This document shows, piece after piece, positions 7,237 through 14,295 of a stretch of DNA of 16,080 nt. Position 1 is the first letter of the stretch. The number at the start of each line of letters is the position of its first letter. The stretch is from a bacterium. Its GTDB lineage: Bacteria; Patescibacteriota; Minisyncoccia; UBA6257. The stretch is taken from positions 1 to 16,080 of the forward strand of contig DAOVIY010000004.1 of NCBI GenBank assembly GCA_030673525.1, read 5' to 3'. The notes beneath the pieces were generated by a model. It was not told where the DNA came from, searched no databases, and worked only from the letters and a program-made list of their open reading frames with translations. The position numbers and the translations under genes were made by a program.

Positions 7237-7310
7237 TGGGTGATGCTGGAATTGAACCAGCGACCTCTTCGATGTCAACGAAGCACTCTAAACCACTGAG
7301 CTAATCACCC
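7237..7310 (-). tRNA. tRNA-Val (anticodon GAC)
   Basis: The acceptor GGGTGAT pairs with ATCACCC. The D-stem is GCTC/GAGT with the loop AGTGGTTTA, and the anticodon stem CTTCG/CGAAG surrounds TTGACAT. The T-arm is GCTGG/CCAGC around TTCAATT. The anticodon GAC is at plus-strand 7274-7276 and reads GTC/GTT. The discriminator is A and no CCA is encoded (CAA follows). It starts 1 nt after the CCA end of tRNA-Ile and is followed directly by a terminator. Confidence 0.95.
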
Positions 7311-7311
7311 T

Positions 7312-7386
7312 TGGTGCGCACGGCAGGGATCGAACCTGCGACCCTCGCCTTATAAGGACGATGCTCTACCACTGAGCTACGTGCGC
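7312..7386 (-). tRNA. tRNA-Ile (anticodon UAU), CCA encoded
   Basis: The acceptor GCGCACG pairs with CGTGCGC, followed by discriminator A and an encoded CCA (7312-7314). The D-stem is GCTC/GAGC. The anticodon stem is TCGTC/GGCGA with one T-G pair, around the loop CTTATAA. The T-arm is GCAGG/CCTGC around TTCGATC. The anticodon TAT is at plus-strand 7352-7354 and reads ATA, so the amino acid is isoleucine. Bacteria normally read AUA with a CAU tRNA modified to lysidine by TilS; a genuine UAU isoleucine tRNA is the rare alternative. The 5' end is 1 nt from the ftsH stop codon. Confidence 0.93.
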
Positions 7387-7387
7387 A

Positions 7388-9196
7388 TCACTTCACTAAT
7401 TTTTCAAATTCTTCTTTTTCCAAAGTTTCTTTTTTAATCAATTCTTTGGTAATTCGTTCTAGCTTATCTTTGTTTTTCTTAAGTAATTTCTTGGTGCGAT
7501 TATAGCACTTTTTAAGAATATCAGCTACTTCTTTATCTATTTTAGCTGCTGTTTCTTCTGAATATTCCCTTCCAGTAGAAATATCTCTACCCAAAAACAC
7601 CAATTCTTCTGTCTTTCCAAAAGAAATTGGTCCCATTTTCTTACTCATACCATATTTGGTTACTAATGCTCTCGCTATATTTGTCGCCTCTTTCAAATCA
7701 TTAGCAGCGCCAGTTGATATTTCTTTAAATTTAATTTCCTCAGCTACATAACCTCCGAGAAGAACAGATACATCATCTAAAAATTCTGAACGAGTTTTCA
7801 TGTATTTCTCTTCAGTGGGCATCCGCATTGTATAACCAGCTGCTCTTCCTCGCGTTATAATAGAAATCTTTCTTACACAAGCTGTATCAGGAAATAAAGC
7901 GGATATTAAAGCATGACCAGCTTCATGATAAGCAGTTATTTCTTTTTCTTTCTTTGTTAAAATCCTGCTTCTTCTTTCTGGTCCCAAAATAACTTTTTCT
8001 ATAGAATCTAATAATTCTTTCTGGGTAATATTCTTTTGATTTCCTCTAGCTGCCAAAATAGCAGCTTCATTTGTTAAATTGGCTAAATCAGCGCCAGAAA
8101 AACCTGGGGTCCGCTCTGCTATCTCTCTTAAATTAACTAATGGAGCTAAGCTTTTACCTTGAACATGAATTTCTAATATCTTTTCCCTATCATTAATACT
8201 AGGTAAATCTAAAATTACCCGTCTATCAAAACGCCCTGGTCGCAATAAAGCTGGATCTAAAACATCTGGCCTGTTTGTCGCAGCAATCACTATGGTTTTA
8301 GTGTCTCTATCAAAACCATCCATTTCTACTAAAATCTGATTCAATGTTTGTTCTCTTTCATCATGCCCCCCACCAATACCAGCACCTCTTACTCTACCAA
8401 TAGCATCAATCTCATCAATAAATAAAATTGAAGGAGCCGCTTTTTTAGCTGTAGCAAAAGTATCTCTTACCCGGCTAGCTCCTACTCCAACAAACATTTC
8501 TACAAATTCTGACCCAGAAATATGAAAAAAAGGCACTTTAGCTTCTCCTGCCACTGCCCGAGCTAATAATGTTTTCCCTGAACCAGGAGGGCCCATTAAA
8601 AGAACTCCGCGAGGAATTTTAGCTCCTAAATCATGAAATTTCTTTGGAGTTTTTAAAAATTGAACAACTTCTTTTAACTCTTCTTTGGTTTCTTTCAAAC
8701 CAGCTACGTCTTTAAAAGTAATTCTATCTTTAGAAGGAGAAAATAATTTAATATTAGAACGGGAAAAAGAGAAAATCTGCATTGCTCCTTGATTAGCCCG
8801 ACGAAAAGAATAGAATAACAAAAACCCTATTAGAAGAACCGGAATAAGTATCGGTAATATTATAGTAAAGAAGATAGCTGATGCGCCATCACCTTCAATT
8901 TCTATATTTAAAGAAGATATTTCTTCCGAAGAAAAACCAAAGCTTTGAAGTGTTTCTGGAAAAGAAACATTTAATTCCCTCTCTGTAATTAAAATACTGT
9001 CATCCTGAAGAAAAATGTGAATGCGATTAGGATGAATTACAACTTTTGTTATGCCCTCTTCTTTCAAAACCTGAATTGCTTCAGAAAAACTTACTTTTGT
9101 TGTTTTTAAAGACGCATTCTCAATCGCAGAAAAAATCAAAGAAAGAGCCAAAAAAAGAATGAATACTATAATAAAAGATTTAGCTAATTTATTCAT
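7388..9196 (-). CDS. ftsH: ATP-dependent zinc metalloprotease FtsH
   Basis: A membrane-anchored hexameric AAA+ protease that extracts and degrades misfolded membrane proteins and some cytoplasmic regulators. It has TM1 at about 7-24, a small extracytoplasmic domain (about 30-105), and TM2 at about 106-130. The AAA domain follows with Walker A GPPGSGKT (202-209), pore motif F-V-G (235-237), Walker B I-L-F-I-D-E-I-D (257-264) and the second region of homology (N-R-P-D-V-L-D... R-P-G-R-F-D-R-R, 308-326). The protease domain has HEAGH at 424-428 and the third zinc ligand D500. At 602 residues it is full length but without a long C-terminal tail. The TGA stop lies 1 nt before tRNA-Ile. A TTGATT/TAAGAT pair in the 38-nt upstream gap is only a weak promoter candidate, so read-through from the upstream gene is likely. 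Confidence 0.97.
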   Translation of the reverse strand: MNKLAKSFIIVFILFLALSLIFSAIENASLKTTKVSFSEAIQVLKEEGITKVVIHPNRIHIFLQDDSILITERELNVSFPETLQSFGFSSEEISSLNIEIEGDGASAIFFTIILPILIPVLLIGFLLFYSFRRANQGAMQIFSFSRSNIKLFSPSKDRITFKDVAGLKETKEELKEVVQFLKTPKKFHDLGAKIPRGVLLMGPPGSGKTLLARAVAGEAKVPFFHISGSEFVEMFVGVGASRVRDTFATAKKAAPSILFIDEIDAIGRVRGAGIGGGHDEREQTLNQILVEMDGFDRDTKTIVIAATNRPDVLDPALLRPGRFDRRVILDLPSINDREKILEIHVQGKSLAPLVNLREIAERTPGFSGADLANLTNEAAILAARGNQKNITQKELLDSIEKVILGPERRSRILTKKEKEITAYHEAGHALISALFPDTACVRKISIITRGRAAGYTMRMPTEEKYMKTRSEFLDDVSVLLGGYVAEEIKFKEISTGAANDLKEATNIARALVTKYGMSKKMGPISFGKTEELVFLGRDISTGREYSEETAAKIDKEVADILKKCYNRTKKLLKKNKDKLERITKELIKKETLEKEEFEKLVK

Positions 9197-9234
9197 AGCA
9201 ATACTATCTTATATTAAACTTAACTAAAAATCAA

Positions 9235-10368
9235 TTATGGATAGATAGGTTCGGTTATCCCCTGAAGATGGGAAATAGCGCTATTTACTGACTCTAAAGA
9301 AGAACTCATTATAAGATATTGATCAGAAAAAGCATAAGTAATGGCTGCTTCTTCTCCAGAATAAGTAAAGGAACGAATTTCTGCACCTGCATTAGTAGTT
9401 TCTTTAAAATCATTGGCAGTTTTCTTAGGAATACTTACAAGAAAAAAATCTTTCAAATCATTCAAAATTCCTAATCTTTTTTCCCAAGCTAAGAAAATAG
9501 ATTTTACTTCTTCTTTACTTTCTTCTCCAATATCAATAATTAAACCAAGTGATGGATTAACTGTCCCATAATAAGAATAAACTAAGTATTTACGAGCCAA
9601 CATATAAGGTTTTAATCTGGTTGGTAGTTGCGGAATAAGAGAAAGAACTACTTCTTCGTTTGTAAGGGCATCATTATGTACTTTAGGAATAAGAATTTTG
9701 AAAATTCCAGGAGCAGCTATTTCAGAAATGGCTGCATCTTTTATAGCTTTAGCAATATCTGAGCTGCTAATTTCTATATTAAAAAGAGATTTTTGGAACG
9801 GACCACTAATTTGGGGATATGGTGAAGCAGCCAAAGTTGTAGTTGTTGTACTTATAGTTGTGGTTGTGGTTGTCGTAGTAGTAACAATAGGTTTAGTTTC
9901 AAAAAACTTAGGCCAAATATAAAAATATCCTAATGCGGCTACTGCCACAATTAACACGCCTATAATAATAAAAGGCAATAATTTATTTTTCTGTGGAGGT
10001 TCTACCTCAGTAATTGGAAACTCAGATATTCCAACTGGCGCTTCTGGCGCAAAAGAAGGTTCTGATTCAGAAAAAGCTGGTTCTGGTTGTATACTAGGCT
10101 CTTGTTCCATAGAAGGAACAGAAGAAGGAGTAACAGGTGGTGGAGGAGAAGAAGGAGGTGGTGGAGGCGGCATTCCTGAAATTGCTCCTCCTTCAGATTT
10201 AATTTTTTCTAAATCTGACTGCGATGTTCTTATGAAAACATTTGAAGGTGGGGGAGAAAACTTTTGTTCTGGTTCCTGTTGCTCAGGAACTTGCCCAGAA
10301 GATTGTTCTGGAGTTACTCCAGAATCTTCATTAGAAACATTAGAAGGTAAAGAAAAATTTTCTGGCAT
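9235..10368 (-). CDS. Single-pass membrane protein with Pro-rich cytoplasmic tail and Thr-rich linker
   Basis: I do not recognise a named family. The 377 residues fall into four parts. Residues 1-128 are disordered and rich in P, E, S and Q, with proline runs near 67-78 and an R-T-S-Q-S-D-L-E-K-I-K-S-E-G-G stretch at 47-61. A transmembrane helix spans about 130-152. A threonine linker (about 163-178, nearly all T) follows. A folded domain of about 190 residues (183-377) has alternating helical and beta-like segments, and no catalytic motif is evident. With no signal peptide, a tail-in, domain-out topology is likely, with the Thr linker as a surface spacer that could be glycosylated. Such linkers recur in Patescibacteria envelope proteins. 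It precedes ftsH by 38 nt on the same strand and has its own predicted promoter, so the two may form an operon. Confidence 0.85.
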   Translation of the reverse strand: MPENFSLPSNVSNEDSGVTPEQSSGQVPEQQEPEQKFSPPPSNVFIRTSQSDLEKIKSEGGAISGMPPPPPPSSPPPPVTPSSVPSMEQEPSIQPEPAFSESEPSFAPEAPVGISEFPITEVEPPQKNKLLPFIIIGVLIVAVAALGYFYIWPKFFETKPIVTTTTTTTTTISTTTTTLAASPYPQISGPFQKSLFNIEISSSDIAKAIKDAAISEIAAPGIFKILIPKVHNDALTNEEVVLSLIPQLPTRLKPYMLARKYLVYSYYGTVNPSLGLIIDIGEESKEEVKSIFLAWEKRLGILNDLKDFFLVSIPKKTANDFKETTNAGAEIRSFTYSGEEAAITYAFSDQYLIMSSSLESVNSAISHLQGITEPIYP

Positions 10369-10402
10369 ATTTTTAAAAAATTAAAATTTTAATACTATTT
10401 AT

Positions 10403-10431
10403 ATTATATCACAAAAATAAATGTCAAGAAA
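10403..10431 (-). promoter_or_regulatory. Predicted promoter of the Thr-linker protein (and possibly ftsH)
   Basis: On the minus strand TTTCTT (10426-10431) is followed by a 17-nt spacer and a perfect TATAAT (10403-10408) with extended TG (TTTTGTGATATAAT). A consensus TTGACA (10422-10427) also overlaps, which pairs with TATAAA (10398-10403) at 18 nt. The -35 abuts the pnp stop codon. The leader would be roughly 25-30 nt. Confidence 0.6.
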
Positions 10432-10433
10432 AT

Positions 10434-12542
10434 CTATTTTTTGTCATCAAGATTTTTTACATCTTTCAAGGAAAGAGAAATTTTGCCATTTGGCTCCACT
10501 TTTTTAATCTTTAGTTTTAAAGCATCGCCTATATGAACAACGTCTTCTACTTTAACTACATGACGCGGCGCTAATTCTGAAATATGAAGAAGACCTTCTT
10601 TGCGGCCGCCTAAATTTATAATAGCCCCAAAATCCCTGATTTCTGACACTGTCCCTTGCACCAATTCCCCTGCTAGAAATTCTTTGGTTACTTCTTTAAT
10701 TCTGGAAATTGCTGACTGAGCTTTTTCCTCATCTGGAGCTGTCACAAAAATAGTACCATCATCATTAATATCAATAGCAGAACCAGTATCTTCAATAATC
10801 TTATTTATAATCTTGCCGCCAGGACCAATAAGGTTGCCTATTTGTTCTTGTTTTATTTTAAGAGTAAAGATTCTTGGAGCAAAGGAAGAAAGATCTTTTC
10901 TTGGCTCTGAAATAACTTCATTCATTTTTTCTAAAATAAAAAGTCTTGCATCTTTAGCTTTATCTAAAATTTCTGACAAAACTTTTGATTCTACTCCTTT
11001 TATTTTCACATCTATTTGTAAAGCCGTTATTCCATTCTTGGTTCCAGCTGCTTTAAAATCCATATCTCCATAATGATCTTCAAACCCTTGAATATCAGTT
11101 AAAATTTTATACCTATTCTCTCCACCCATTATCAAGCCCATAGCTACTCCAGTAACATGCTCTTTGATTGGAACTCCACTGGCCATTAAAGCTAATGATG
11201 AAGCACAAGTAGCTGCCATGGAAGTAGAGCCATTTGAAGACAAAATTTCTGAAACTACCCGAATTGTATAAGGAAATTCTTCCTGTGAAGGGATCATTGG
11301 CAAAATAGCTTTTTCACCTAAAGCGCCATGGCCAATTTCTCTCCTGCCTGGACCTCTTAAAGGCGCTATCTCCCCTGATGAATAAGCTGGAAAATTATAA
11401 TGATGTAAAAATCTTTTTTCTCCAGTCACTTCCATACCTTGCAAAAGCAAAACATCGCCTGGGGAACCTAAAGTAACAACCGATAAAACGTGGGTCTTAC
11501 CTCTCATGAATAAAGCTGAACCGTGTGGTCGTGGCAAAATATCAATAGCTACTTCCAAAGACCTAATTTCATCTAATTTCCGCGAATCAGGCCTTTTATC
11601 TTTCTCTAAAATATTTTTATGTACAACTTTATCAATCTCCTGCTCTAAAATAGATTTAGCGTCAATTAAACTCTCTTCTGGATAATCTTTGTTTTTCAAA
11701 TAATCCATTAATTCTTGTTTTAAAAGAAATAAATTATTTTCTCTTTCGTTTTTATCTTCAACATAAAGAGCAGATTCTAATTTATTTTTTAAAAAGTTTT
11801 TTACTTCTTCTTTAATATTTTTATCATATTCTTTTAAAACAATTTCCTCTTTAGAAGAACCCTCTTGAGTAATAATACTGCTTAATTCTTTATTAAGTCT
11901 TGTAACTTCCTTTTGAGCCATTCTCATGGCCTCTTTGACAATATCTTCCGAAACTCCCTTAGATTCTGCCTCTAACATATTTATTACATTATCAGGACCT
12001 GAAACTACCATATTTAATAGTGCTTCTTCTCTTTGTTTGTAAATTGGATTAATAATAAATCCTGTTTTTTCTGACCAACTAATTCTCACCGCTGCTATTG
12101 GCCCTTGCCATGGAATATTAGAAGTGCCTAAAGCTAATGAAGCAGCAATAATTCCTAAAATATCAGGATCATTCTCCTCATCAATTGATAAACAAGTAAT
12201 CACAATCTGAACATCCCTTCTCATATTAGCGGGGAAAAGAGGTCTAATGGTTCTGTCTATAAGACGACTGGTCAAAATTGCGCTGTCTGATGGTCGAGAT
12301 TCCCTTCTAAGAAAACGACTGCCGTAAATTTTACCAGCAGCATAATATTTTTCTTCATAATTAACTATAAGAGGAAAGTAATCTAAATCCATTCTGTCTT
12401 CTTTACCCATAACCGCAGAAGCCAATACCACAGTATCTCCCATTCTTACCATTACTGATCCATTAGACTGTTCGGCAAGATTAGAAAATTCAACGCCTAT
12501 AATCTTACCTCCAATTTTTAATTGATATTCTTTTTTCTCCAT
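10434..12542 (-). CDS. pnp: Polyribonucleotide nucleotidyltransferase (PNPase)
   Basis: A phosphorolytic 3'-5' exoribonuclease that degrades mRNA and structured RNA and can add tails in reverse. It has a complete domain set: a first RNase PH domain (about 10-215, with S-R-F-L-R-R near 75-80), an all-helical linker (about 235-310), and a catalytic second RNase PH domain (about 315-545). The second domain holds R-P-H-G-S-A-L-F at 338-345 and the acidic cluster D483, D489, D493 and D495 in D-I-Q-G-F-E-D-H-Y-G-D-M-D-F. A KH domain (G-N-L-I-G-P-G-G-K at 569-577) and an S1 domain (about 622-692) follow. At 702 residues it is full length. It is the third gene of rpsO-NYN-pnp, 30 nt after the NYN gene, with no hairpin or Shine-Dalgarno sequence in between. 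Confidence 0.97.
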   Translation of the reverse strand: MEKKEYQLKIGGKIIGVEFSNLAEQSNGSVMVRMGDTVVLASAVMGKEDRMDLDYFPLIVNYEEKYYAAGKIYGSRFLRRESRPSDSAILTSRLIDRTIRPLFPANMRRDVQIVITCLSIDEENDPDILGIIAASLALGTSNIPWQGPIAAVRISWSEKTGFIINPIYKQREEALLNMVVSGPDNVINMLEAESKGVSEDIVKEAMRMAQKEVTRLNKELSSIITQEGSSKEEIVLKEYDKNIKEEVKNFLKNKLESALYVEDKNERENNLFLLKQELMDYLKNKDYPEESLIDAKSILEQEIDKVVHKNILEKDKRPDSRKLDEIRSLEVAIDILPRPHGSALFMRGKTHVLSVVTLGSPGDVLLLQGMEVTGEKRFLHHYNFPAYSSGEIAPLRGPGRREIGHGALGEKAILPMIPSQEEFPYTIRVVSEILSSNGSTSMAATCASSLALMASGVPIKEHVTGVAMGLIMGGENRYKILTDIQGFEDHYGDMDFKAAGTKNGITALQIDVKIKGVESKVLSEILDKAKDARLFILEKMNEVISEPRKDLSSFAPRIFTLKIKQEQIGNLIGPGGKIINKIIEDTGSAIDINDDGTIFVTAPDEEKAQSAISRIKEVTKEFLAGELVQGTVSEIRDFGAIINLGGRKEGLLHISELAPRHVVKVEDVVHIGDALKLKIKKVEPNGKISLSLKDVKNLDDKK

Positions 12543-12572
12543 TTGTATTATTTTAATTCTATTTTATTTATT

Positions 12573-13133
12573 TTATCTTTTTAACCTCATTTTGATAATA
12601 TTGGGTAATTTCTTTGTAAAGCCATGTTTTTTGGATTTAAAGAGAAAATAGTCTGGGCGAGAATCTAAATCTGTAAACTCATTAACTAATTCTTTCAAAT
12701 AAAAAGAAGAAGTTTTTCCAAAACCCATAAGTTCTACATGTTTTCCTAATGCTTTTAAGTATTCAACCATGGGAATAAAATCTCCATCTCCAGTTACTAA
12801 AACTAACACATCAATATTGGCGCATAACCTGATAGCATCTACTGCCAATCCTACATCCCAATCTCCCTTTTTTGTTCCATCAGGATAAACTTGCAAATCC
12901 TTTAATCGAACTTCAATCCCTGCTTTTTCTAAAGCATCAAAAAAAGAAGCCTCACCAGGCTCATCAGCCTTAGTTGCATATGCAATTGCTCTAATTAACT
13001 GACGACCAGCTGTTGCTTCTAAAAGAAGATTTTTAAAATTTACTCTGGCGTTGTAAAGATTCTTCGCAGAATGATAAAGATTTTGAACATCTATCAAAAC
13101 TGCTACGCGCTGGTTTTTGTGTCTAATAAGCAT
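12573..13133 (-). CDS. NYN/LabA-like (DUF88) PIN-fold protein, putative endoribonuclease
   Basis: NYN domains are PIN-like nuclease folds, and several members cut RNA. The 186-residue protein carries the family signatures: I-D-V-Q-N at 14-18 with D15 and N18, G-D-W-D-V-G-L at 90-96 (D91, D93), A-V-D-A at 97-100 (D99), and V-T-G-D-G-D-F near 113-119 (D116, D118). These acidic residues form the expected metal-binding pocket, so catalysis is plausible. The C-terminal ~25 residues are basic (K-S-K-K-H... K-M-R-L-K-R), suggesting nucleic acid contact. It starts 9 nt after rpsO and ends 30 nt before pnp, so it lies inside what is usually the rpsO-pnp pair. This suggests a role in RNA turnover beside PNPase. 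LabA-type regulators without nuclease activity are the alternative. Confidence 0.88.
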   Translation of the reverse strand: MLIRHKNQRVAVLIDVQNLYHSAKNLYNARVNFKNLLLEATAGRQLIRAIAYATKADEPGEASFFDALEKAGIEVRLKDLQVYPDGTKKGDWDVGLAVDAIRLCANIDVLVLVTGDGDFIPMVEYLKALGKHVELMGFGKTSSFYLKELVNEFTDLDSRPDYFLFKSKKHGFTKKLPNIIKMRLKR

Positions 13134-13142
13134 AAATTAAAA

Positions 13143-13403
13143 TTACAAACCGAGCTTCTTCACTGTTTTATTATAGCGACGAAGCGATACTTTTTTAAAA
13201 TAAGAAAGAAGCCTTCTTCTATCAGAAACCATGCCTAGAAGACCCCTCCTTGAATGATAATCTTTTGGATGTTTTTTCAAATGCTTGCTTAATAATTTTA
13301 TTTCTTTTGTTAATAAAGCAACTTGCACCTCAGGTGATCCAGTGTCTTTCTTATGAGTAGCAAACTCCTCAATAACTTTTTCTTTTTGTTTTGCAGTAAG
13401 CAT
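13143..13403 (-). CDS. rpsO: 30S ribosomal protein S15
   Basis: S15 binds the central domain of 16S rRNA early in 30S assembly. The 86-residue protein is typical (about 88). It shows the family core: T-G-S-P-E-V-Q-V-A-L-L-T at 22-33, H-x-K-D-Y-H-S-R-R-G-L at 45-55, and R-R-R-L-L-S-Y-F-K-K at 62-71. It heads the rpsO-NYN-pnp unit and has a good promoter upstream, giving a leader of only about 8 nt. This leaves no room for the structured leader through which E. coli S15 represses its own synthesis. Confidence 0.98.
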   Translation of the reverse strand: MLTAKQKEKVIEEFATHKKDTGSPEVQVALLTKEIKLLSKHLKKHPKDYHSRRGLLGMVSDRRRLLSYFKKVSLRRYNKTVKKLGL

Positions 13404-13417
13404 ATTTTAATATCTTT

Positions 13418-13446
13418 ATATTATCATAATCTTTTTACTAAAGCAA
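13418..13446 (-). promoter_or_regulatory. Predicted promoter of the rpsO-NYN-pnp operon
   Basis: On the minus strand TTGCTT (13441-13446), a 17-nt spacer, then TAATAT (13418-13423). It lies between the terminator of tRNA-Ser(GCU) and the rpsO ATG, as expected for a new transcription unit. Confidence 0.6.
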
Positions 13447-13449
13447 CAT

Positions 13450-13478
13450 TAAAAATAAAAAGCCCTTTAAAGGGCTTT
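13450..13478 (-). terminator. Intrinsic terminator after tRNA-Ser(GCU)
   Basis: A perfect 20-nt palindrome (13459-13478; AAAGCCC-TTTAAA-GGGCTTT) followed on the minus strand by a T-rich run (complement of 13450-13460). It starts about 7 nt after the 3' end of tRNA-Ser, isolating that tRNA from rpsO. Confidence 0.8.
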
Positions 13479-13484
13479 GATTAG

Positions 13485-13572
13485 CGGAGGGTGTGGGATT
13501 CGAACCCACGGGCCGCTTTTAAACGGCCACAGGTTAGCAACCTGCTGCTTTGGACCACTCAGCCAACCCTCC
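13485..13572 (-). tRNA. tRNA-Ser (anticodon GCU)
   Basis: The acceptor GGAGGGT pairs with ACCCTCC, and the anticodon loop is TTGCTAA. The long variable arm has a GGCCG/CGGCC-type stem characteristic of serine tRNAs, and the T-loop is TTCGAAT. The anticodon GCT is at plus-strand 13536-13538 and reads AGC/AGT. The discriminator is G, as usual for serine; CTA follows instead of CCA. It stands alone with its own terminator, divergent from the 3D-domain gene. No clear promoter was found in the AT-rich upstream gap. Confidence 0.95.
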
Positions 13573-13641
13573 TTAAAATTTCTCTTATATATTCAAGTTT
13601 ATCTGAAAAAACATAAAATTGCAACTAAAAGGTAGTGGGGG

Positions 13642-13669
13642 TTGACAAAGAATTTCAATATGCTAAAAT
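13642..13669 (+). promoter_or_regulatory. Predicted strong promoter of the 3D-domain gene
   Basis: A consensus TTGACA (13642-13647), a 16-nt spacer, then TAAAAT (13664-13669) preceded by TGC, an extended -10. It is the best -35/-10 pair in the window. The start site would be near 13676. Confidence 0.75.
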
Positions 13670-13682
13670 AAAGTTGTGAAAT

Positions 13683-13703
13683 CTCCCTAAAAAGGGAGTT
13701 TTT
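13683..13703 (+). promoter_or_regulatory. Terminator-like hairpin in the leader of the 3D-domain gene
   Basis: CTCCCT pairs with AGGGAG around an AAAA loop (13683-13698), followed by five T (13699-13703). It starts about 7 nt after the predicted transcription start and ends 23 nt before the ATG at 13727. It has the form of a short intrinsic terminator or attenuator, but could equally be a 5' stabilising hairpin. No competing antiterminator stem is evident. Confidence 0.6.
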
Positions 13704-13726
13704 AAATAAAAGACTTAACTAATATT

Positions 13727-14224
13727 ATGGATATTCTTAATAAAACATCTAAAATAGGTGTATTAACAGCTGTTTTATCCTTGTGTTTTTTTAGTCCATT
13801 ATCAGGTATTTTAGTAGAAGGTTCACCTTCTGTTATTATTAATAGCTCTCAACAAGAGGTTCTAAACGCTGATGAATCTTTTTATACTTCAAATGAGACA
13901 TTTTTTACAGCAGTAAATGTTCCCTCTCCAGTCCAAACAAGAAAAATTATCGCAACAGCTTATTCTTCTACACCTGATCAGACTGATGACTCTCCATTTA
14001 TTACTGCTTCTGGAGTTTGGGTTTATGATGGGATTATTGCTTCCAATTTCCTGCCATTTGGAACAAAGGTAAGATTTCCTGAACTATTTAGGGATAAAAT
14101 CTTTACTGTTGACGATAAAATGCATGAGCGTTTTACTGATACAAGGGTAGATATTTGGTTTCCTGACAGAGAATCAGCTGAAGAATTTGGAGTTAAAGAA
14201 ACAATAATGGAGATATTAGAGTAA
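13727..14224 (+). CDS. Secreted or membrane-anchored 3D (Asp-Asp-Asp) domain protein
   Basis: The 3D domain is a double-psi beta-barrel related to RlpA and MltA, usually tied to peptidoglycan cleavage or remodelling. Residues 8-28 form a hydrophobic signal or anchor segment. A low-complexity spacer (about 30-70) leads to the domain at about 74-146: A-T-A-Y-S-S (76-81), T-A-S-G (93-96), L-P-F-G-T-K-V (109-115), V-D-D (128-130) and T-R-V-D-I-W-F (139-145). The expected conserved aspartates are present. At 165 residues it is a minimal single-domain form without LysM or SH3 cell-wall modules. It is the only plus-strand gene in the right half of the window, with its own promoter, leader hairpin and terminator. 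The enzymatic role is inferred from fold only. Confidence 0.88.
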   Translation: MDILNKTSKIGVLTAVLSLCFFSPLSGILVEGSPSVIINSSQQEVLNADESFYTSNETFFTAVNVPSPVQTRKIIATAYSSTPDQTDDSPFITASGVWVYDGIIASNFLPFGTKVRFPELFRDKIFTVDDKMHERFTDTRVDIWFPDRESAEEFGVKETIMEILE

Positions 14225-14260
14225 AAAGTAATTAATAGTAATTTTTGTAATTTAGTAATC

Positions 14261-14292
14261 AAAAACATCCCGTTGAAAAACGGGATGTTTTT
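14261..14292. terminator. Bidirectional intrinsic terminator
   Basis: A 9-bp stem CATCCCGTT/AACGGGATG (14266-14274 with 14279-14287) with a GAAA loop, flanked by A5 on the left and T6 on the right. It serves the 3D-domain gene on the plus strand and the tRNA-Leu(UAA) end of the infB unit on the minus strand. Confidence 0.9.
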
Positions 14293-14295
14293 TAG

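Noticed and set aside
7177..7278. 34-residue N-terminal extension of the glycosyltransferase
   Set aside because: It runs through tRNA-Val and the terminator hairpin; the family N-terminus M-K-I-F-Y-A begins at 7176.
9838..9895. GTT/GTG/GTA-rich microsatellite-like stretch as a repeat element
   Set aside because: It encodes the in-frame threonine linker with mixed codons, so it is protein-level low complexity and not an independent repeat.
9698..9922. Valine-rich hydrophobic plus-strand reading frame
   Set aside because: It is the antisense of the threonine linker codons (ACN gives GTN on the other strand) and has no independent support.
13573..13641. Promoter for tRNA-Ser(GCU)
   Set aside because: The AT-rich gap offers several TATATA-like hexamers but none with a convincing -35 at 16-18 nt, so no specific site is called.
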